DNA from: Microlunatus speluncae | GTDB taxonomy: Bacteria; Actinomycetota; Actinomycetes; Propionibacteriales; Propionibacteriaceae | Assembly: GCF_009299835.1 (NCBI RefSeq) | Contig: NZ_VKCZ01000003.1 | Coordinates: forward strand, 496,001-560,000 | DNA length: 64,000 nucleotides | Direction of reading: 5' to 3' | Part shown: positions 60,320 to 64,000 of the stretch, in pieces | Numbering within the stretch: the first letter of the stretch is position 1 | Layout of the letters: each line of letters begins with the position of its first letter | Notes under the pieces: model-generated | What the model was told of the DNA's origin: nothing | Seen by the model: only the letters and a program-made list of their open reading frames with translations | Databases searched by the model: none | Program-made: the position numbers and the translations under genes

Positions 60320-61159
60320 TCAATCGGCCGGCAGGGCCCAGCCGTCCAGCGCGTGGCCGGGGTGATCGCGCAGGAACTGCCGCCGGACTTCGAGGTACCG
60401 GGTCGGGGTGAGCCCGGTGAAGGCTTGGAACTCGTGGCCGAAGTGGGCCTGGTCGAAGTAGCCCGCGCCGGCGGCGAGCGCGCCCCAGTCGATCGGTTCG
60501 GCGGGGTTGATCGTCAACACGGTGTAGGCGAAGCGGTGAGTGCGGGCCAGCCGCTTCGGCGTGACGCCGATCAGCTCCTTGAACCGCTTCGCCAGGTGAG
60601 TGGCGCTGACCCCGGCGGCCACGCTCAAGTCGCCGACCGGCACCGCCCCGCCGGTCGCTGCGATGACGCCGCTCGTGTACCGGACCAACCCAAGGCCCGC
60701 GGTCTCGCTCAGCCGTCGCGTCAGCTCTTCTTCGAGCAGCGTCAGCAGCTCGGGTGGCCGGTCCGCCGCGGCCAGCCGGTCCTGCAGCTCGGCCATGGCG
60801 CTCCGACCCCAGACCTGCTCCACCGTCACCGGCCGGTCACGCAGCTCGGCCGCGGGCATCGGCAGGAACGGCGCCAGCCCCCACGGCTTGAAGTGCACGC
60901 CGACGGACCGGGTCCGGGATGGGTAGCCGAAGTCCCACGCGCAGGTCGGCATGGTGACCACACAGCCGTCGGCGTACTCGCCCGTCTCGGTGTCGCTGCC
61001 ACCGCGGATGTGGAACGGCGCCCCGAGGTTGACGATGAGCAGTGCCGACGGCGCCGGCGGCAGCGTCAGCCGGGCGTACGGCGCCGTCCCCTCCAGGTAA
61101 TAGAGGTCGTCGATCAGGCCGTCCAGCGGCGGTCGCGGCACTCTGGACACGTACCTCAC
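60320..61159 (-). CDS. AraC-family transcriptional regulator
   Basis: A 279-residue regulator. The N-terminal domain (LIDDLYYLEGTAPYARLTLPP, HFKPWGLAPFLPMPAAEL) is the DUF6597-like sensing domain common in actinobacteria; the C-terminal third is the double helix-turn-helix (VGDLSVAAGVSATHLAKRFK and WGALAAGAGYFDQAHFGHEF, then FTGLTPTRYLEVRR). It may regulate the adjacent DHFR-like gene, which is on the same strand 67 bases downstream. GTG at 61159 is the favoured start; a longer frame extends to 61252. Confidence 0.87.
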   Translation of the reverse strand: MRYVSRVPRPPLDGLIDDLYYLEGTAPYARLTLPPAPSALLIVNLGAPFHIRGGSDTETGEYADGCVVTMPTCAWDFGYPSRTRSVGVHFKPWGLAPFLPMPAAELRDRPVTVEQVWGRSAMAELQDRLAAADRPPELLTLLEEELTRRLSETAGLGLVRYTSGVIAATGGAVPVGDLSVAAGVSATHLAKRFKELIGVTPKRLARTHRFAYTVLTINPAEPIDWGALAAGAGYFDQAHFGHEFQAFTGLTPTRYLEVRRQFLRDHPGHALDGWALPAD

Positions 61160-61295
61160 CCGCCAAGTATCGCCGAAGGCTCCCGGCTCAGTTCGCTTGC
61201 AGGACAGAAGGAACGGCCGTGGTTCTGTCCCGCGCTTCCCACTTGCGCACACGACAAGATGATCAAGAAAGTGACGGGTGAGGGACCTTCAGGAG

Positions 61296-61342
61296 TGGAG
61301 TCGCCTAGGAGAGTCGAACTCCTGACCTATTCATTACGAGTG
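61296..61342 (-). other. Attachment site: 3' part of tRNA-Thr(CGU)
   Basis: Read on the minus strand the 47 bases contain CACTCGTAATGA (anticodon loop, CGT), a variable loop ATAGGTC, the T-arm AGGAG-TTCGACT-CTCCT, the acceptor strand AGGCGAC, discriminator T and encoded CCA. The D-arm and 5' half are absent: upstream sequence (CTGCCCCG) is not tRNA-like. A lone tRNA 3' end is the usual mark left by an integrase at the far end of an integrated element, here the left one (attL). Confidence 0.8.
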
Positions 61343-61462
61343 CGGGGCAGGTCGAGAGGTTGCCTCAGGCCTTGGCGGATTGGCGCACCGACAGCCAGTG
61401 ACCTGCCTACGGTGTTGGTGGCTGGTGATGGCAGGCCGGGGCCTGTCGGGGCCCCGCGATCG

Positions 61463-61526
61463 CCCTCAATGCTCCAGCAACAAGAGGGATCGGTGACAAG
61501 TCGTAATCTTGCTGGAGCATTGAGGG
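61463..61526 (-). repeat. 18-bp perfect inverted repeat abutting the OLD gene stop
   Basis: CCCTCAATGCTCCAGCAA (61463-61480) and TTGCTGGAGCATTGAGGG (61509-61526) are exact inverses around a 28-nt loop, ending one base before the OLD stop codon. As minus-strand RNA it forms a strong terminator-like hairpin without a U-tract. It could also be a terminal repeat of a small element. Confidence 0.7.
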
Positions 61527-63452
61527 TTACTCGACTCCGACCGGCGCCGCGCCGCGGAAAATCTGGGTGAACGCGGTATGCAAGTCCCGAAGTGCTTGCT
61601 TCGCCTCGCTTCGGAGCTTTATGTCATCTCGTTCAATGATCCTGTACGCAACCGGGATCTTTCCCGGGACCTTGAGTCCGGGTGACTGAGTTGCACCCCA
61701 GTCCACGACGGCTTTCGCTATCGGGCGACTGCTGGCCACTATGGACGGGATCTCCGGTGCACCGGGTGGAAGCATGCTGGCCACAACGCCGAGGTAGTAA
61801 CCAGGGTCGAGAAGGTCTTCAGTAGCCATACCTTCAGGTAGGGAGTGGATACGCTCCTCGGAGACTCCCGCCTGCTTGAGGGCGCGGTGGTAGTCTTGTC
61901 CGGCCCCATCGCCATCTGTCAAATAGATCACCTTCGCTGCAACCTCTTCGACGTCCATATTGAAGGCGCGCGCATTAGCCAGACCTGGTGCAATCTGGTA
62001 GTCGAGCTCATTGAGTCCGGTGGCGCATCGGAGCAATGTCGGTAACAGAATCATATCGGCTGCACCTTCGGCCATGACTGCCCATCGACAAGCTGAGAAG
62101 GCCGCAGCGCCTGCGCCCATTGCAAACAGAAGTGGTCGGAACCCAGGAGCTTCATTGGCCCAGAAATGAGACTTAAGAGTACTGGAATTCTCGGACCTCT
62201 CGACTAGTCGTATGCCTGTCCCGAGATCTGCTGGAAGGCAGCCAGGTGAGTGGGTTGTGTAGAAGATCTGAGCGGCATTGACCTGCTTGAGTAACACGCC
62301 GACCAGGTCTGCCTGCGCGTCATAGTGAAGATGGGATTCGGCCTCGTCAATGAGAAGAATGGGGGGGACGTCAGTGTGTTTTGCTTCTAGGAACGCGGCT
62401 AGGGCTACGAATGCGCGCAATCCATCACTGCGCTCCTCAACTCTCGTGAACCGCTTGGTGTCGATTTCGTAGATGTGAACCGATAGGCCGGTCGCATCCA
62501 GACTGAGACGTACTGAAATGTTCGACTGGTTCCAAGATTGTCCAAAGAACTCATCGAGTTTTTCGTTCCCATTTCCTAGAATAGTCTGGACTTCTCCGCT
62601 GTCGGCTTGAGCGTACGCCCGCCATAACTGAGCGGGACTGATACCAGCGACATTCAATAGATTCTTGACAGCTGGGCGAATCGAGTGACGCTCGGGGGCT
62701 GTCGAAATGGGGGTGATAGTGGGAAGATCTCGATCGTCGTCTCGAAACAGTACGAATGTCGGGCAATGCTGGCGCAGGATTCGCTTGGCCTCCTCTCGCG
62801 GATGCTCACTAAGGCCGACCTGCATGGCATCCTGCAAGAGTGCAGCAGTCGCCTCGGGTCCAGGCTTTCCGGGAATCCTCTGATTGGAAATCCACTCCAT
62901 TAGTCCCTTGCAGACGCCCTCATCCTCCTTGCTCCAATCTTTCTCTGGGTCCCTAGTTAGGTTGAGAATCCTTTCCAGCCAACTGCGAGGATTGTCTTCG
63001 TCGTCATCAAACTGCCCGCCGAGAACGGTTCGAAGTCGGTCCTGAATTGATACTAGTGCCTTTTCTGTCCTGAGGAATGGGACGGCATTCCTTCTTGGCT
63101 CCGGTTCCCGAAGGGTCGCATGAAGTGTGCCGTCAGCTTGCTTCCACAAGGCGTACCCGTTAGGCACGTCAGCTAGGCCGAGATTCTTCAGAAGAGCTCG
63201 TTCGCTGTCGTTCAGCTTGAATATGGCTCCAACAATCCAGCCCTCATCCTTGCGGTTCGATCTGGTCTTGTCCAAGTTGGCCAGCTCAGTTTCGCCGTCT
63301 CCGGTTAACCATTCGAGTCCGGTGAGCACGGTGGACTTTCCCGCTTCGTTCGGCCCCACGAATGCAAGTAGTGATTGATTCACGTCGCATTCCGCCCTTG
63401 CCAACCGCTTGTAGCCTTCAAACAGGATACGGGTGCACTTCATGCTGACCAT
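61527..63452 (-). CDS. OLD-family ATPase with TOPRIM nuclease domain
   Basis: A 641-residue protein. The N-terminal ABC-type ATPase begins at CTRILFEGYKRLARAECDVN, with Walker A LLAFVGPNEAGKSTVLTGLE, and the second half of the ATPase carries ILLIDEAESHLHYDAQADLV (Walker B) and FYTTHSPGCLP (switch His). The C-terminal TOPRIM domain has MAEGAADMILLPTLL (Glu) and IYLTDGDGAGQDYH (Asp-x-Asp). OLD nucleases act against phage and foreign DNA. GC content and codon use are clearly lower than in the rest of the window. It is the first gene inside the tRNA-Thr junction; no gajB-like helicase follows it. Confidence 0.87.
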   Translation of the reverse strand: MVSMKCTRILFEGYKRLARAECDVNQSLLAFVGPNEAGKSTVLTGLEWLTGDGETELANLDKTRSNRKDEGWIVGAIFKLNDSERALLKNLGLADVPNGYALWKQADGTLHATLREPEPRRNAVPFLRTEKALVSIQDRLRTVLGGQFDDDEDNPRSWLERILNLTRDPEKDWSKEDEGVCKGLMEWISNQRIPGKPGPEATAALLQDAMQVGLSEHPREEAKRILRQHCPTFVLFRDDDRDLPTITPISTAPERHSIRPAVKNLLNVAGISPAQLWRAYAQADSGEVQTILGNGNEKLDEFFGQSWNQSNISVRLSLDATGLSVHIYEIDTKRFTRVEERSDGLRAFVALAAFLEAKHTDVPPILLIDEAESHLHYDAQADLVGVLLKQVNAAQIFYTTHSPGCLPADLGTGIRLVERSENSSTLKSHFWANEAPGFRPLLFAMGAGAAAFSACRWAVMAEGAADMILLPTLLRCATGLNELDYQIAPGLANARAFNMDVEEVAAKVIYLTDGDGAGQDYHRALKQAGVSEERIHSLPEGMATEDLLDPGYYLGVVASMLPPGAPEIPSIVASSRPIAKAVVDWGATQSPGLKVPGKIPVAYRIIERDDIKLRSEAKQALRDLHTAFTQIFRGAAPVGVE

Positions 63453-63560
63453 TCTTTCGCTCTGAACGACCGCAGCGCCGGCCAATCGATGGGACGTGAG
63501 AACCCAATCTTGCCCGAAGTCGATCACCGAGGCGCCGGATTCCCGAAGATCGCGGCCCGC

Positions 63561-63645
63561 AGCCAGCTCCGCCACGTCCGCCAGCTCCGCCACGTCCGCC
63601 AGCTCCCGACACGTCCGCCAGCTCCGACACGTCCGCCACGTCCGA
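63561..63645. repeat. 18-bp tandem repeat upstream of the OLD gene
   Basis: About four and a half degenerate copies of an 18-base unit (GTCCGCCAGCTCCGCCAC form), encoding ELADVA repeats if read on the minus strand in the OLD frame. That frame is open through the repeat, but the start of the OLD gene lies downstream of it. Confidence 0.75.
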
Positions 63646-64000
63646 TGCCGATGCTTGATCGCCCGCATCTGCTACGTCGATGCCACCGCCTCGATCGACC
63701 AACGCGCGCCGCAAAGTTCTACGGTGTGATCGCAGAAGTCGCGGTCTTACTTGGGTCGGCTCACGGCGCGGTCTCAGCCAGCGCGACGCGGCGATGGTGC
63801 CGACGCTCGTCCATCGCGGTTTCCAACGAACTGGGGCATCACGTTCAGGACCACGGATTTGTCATCTACTCGTCTCACCGATGCGGCGCGTGAGTGCCTG
63901 GCCCAGGCGGTAGAACTTTCGCGCTTGGCCTGTGACTCCCTCTGGCTCGGGCCCCGACTCGGGTATTGGCCAGAGCCCGGACTTCTCGATCATGACATCG
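63646..64000. other. No assignable gene at the right edge
   Basis: Open frames exist in this last 355 bases on the plus strand but none shows a recognisable domain, ribosome-binding site or codon pattern. It may hold the promoter of the OLD gene and the start of a gene outside the window. Confidence 0.4.

Noticed and set aside
61296..61380. Complete tRNA gene
   Set aside because: Only the part from the anticodon loop to CCA is present; there is no D-arm or 5' acceptor strand in the following bases.
61527..63452. Gabija system (gajA-gajB)
   Set aside because: The protein is GajA-like in architecture, but downstream on its strand lies the att site instead of a UvrD-like helicase gene.
63375..63893. 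Plus-strand gene at the right edge
   Set aside because: It overlaps the OLD start and the tandem repeat, and shows no recognisable domain or ribosome-binding site.

Overview
The window is a stretch of chromosome from a high-GC Gram-positive actinobacterium. Gene content and order point to the Propionibacteriales (Microlunatus-like) but no species can be named from it. Supporting points are the GTG-rich starts and ATGA/GTGA overlaps, and the actinobacterial block CpaE/Ssd - TadA - TadB - TadC - DUF4244 - TadE-like - TadG-like next to a DECH-box helicase. Further support comes from a K+-insensitive H+-pyrophosphatase, the order methyltransferase - topA - tmk - holB, an IdeR/DtxR-type iron box, and C-rich-loop RNA hairpins resembling the actinobacterial 6C family.

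Layout: 0-4 kb holds a partial membrane protein, an ActP-type symporter with its DUF485 partner, a methyltransferase and a degenerate Fic-like protein. At 4.4-10.9 kb is a Tad-type pilus/secretion locus whose control region carries a perfect 28-bp dyad and two DnaA-box sequences; an APH-type kinase interrupts it. At 10.9-16.7 kb are a LapA-like membrane protein, the DECH helicase and hppA with a strong terminator. At 16.75-17.07 kb lies a tandem array of a 40-bp unit. At 17-28 kb are a DUF2236 protein, a CPBP protease, a TetR-controlled ABC exporter, an iron-siderophore ABC importer with an iron box touching its start codon, a second APH kinase and a BNR-4 protein. At 28-38 kb are an HxlR/MFS divergon, then methyltransferase, topA, a diverged CYTH-CHAD protein, tmk and holB. 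The 38.1-38.48 kb gap holds a candidate small RNA and a 6C-like RNA, then a PSP1 (YaaT-like) gene and small membrane or secreted proteins.

43-60 kb is accessory: a second dTMP-kinase-like gene, a GNAT gene cut short by a palindromic repeat, an MFS exporter, a PadR-DrrAB operon with a perfect operator, a three-domain hydrolase/pterin-dehydratase/VOC fusion with altered catalytic motifs, two Nudix proteins, an MBL-ankyrin fusion, a DUF1048-ABC operon, a paired ABC exporter whose first member is frameshifted, a DHFR-like protein and an AraC regulator.

At 61.3 kb the 3' half of a tRNA-Thr(CGU) lies alone, which is the signature of the left attachment site of an integrated element. To its right the base composition drops and the only clear gene is an OLD-family ATPase/TOPRIM nuclease, probably the first gene of a defence or mobile island that runs off the window. 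The hexamer TGATCA, heavily iterated over the first 61 kb, is absent to the right of this junction, which independently supports foreign origin.
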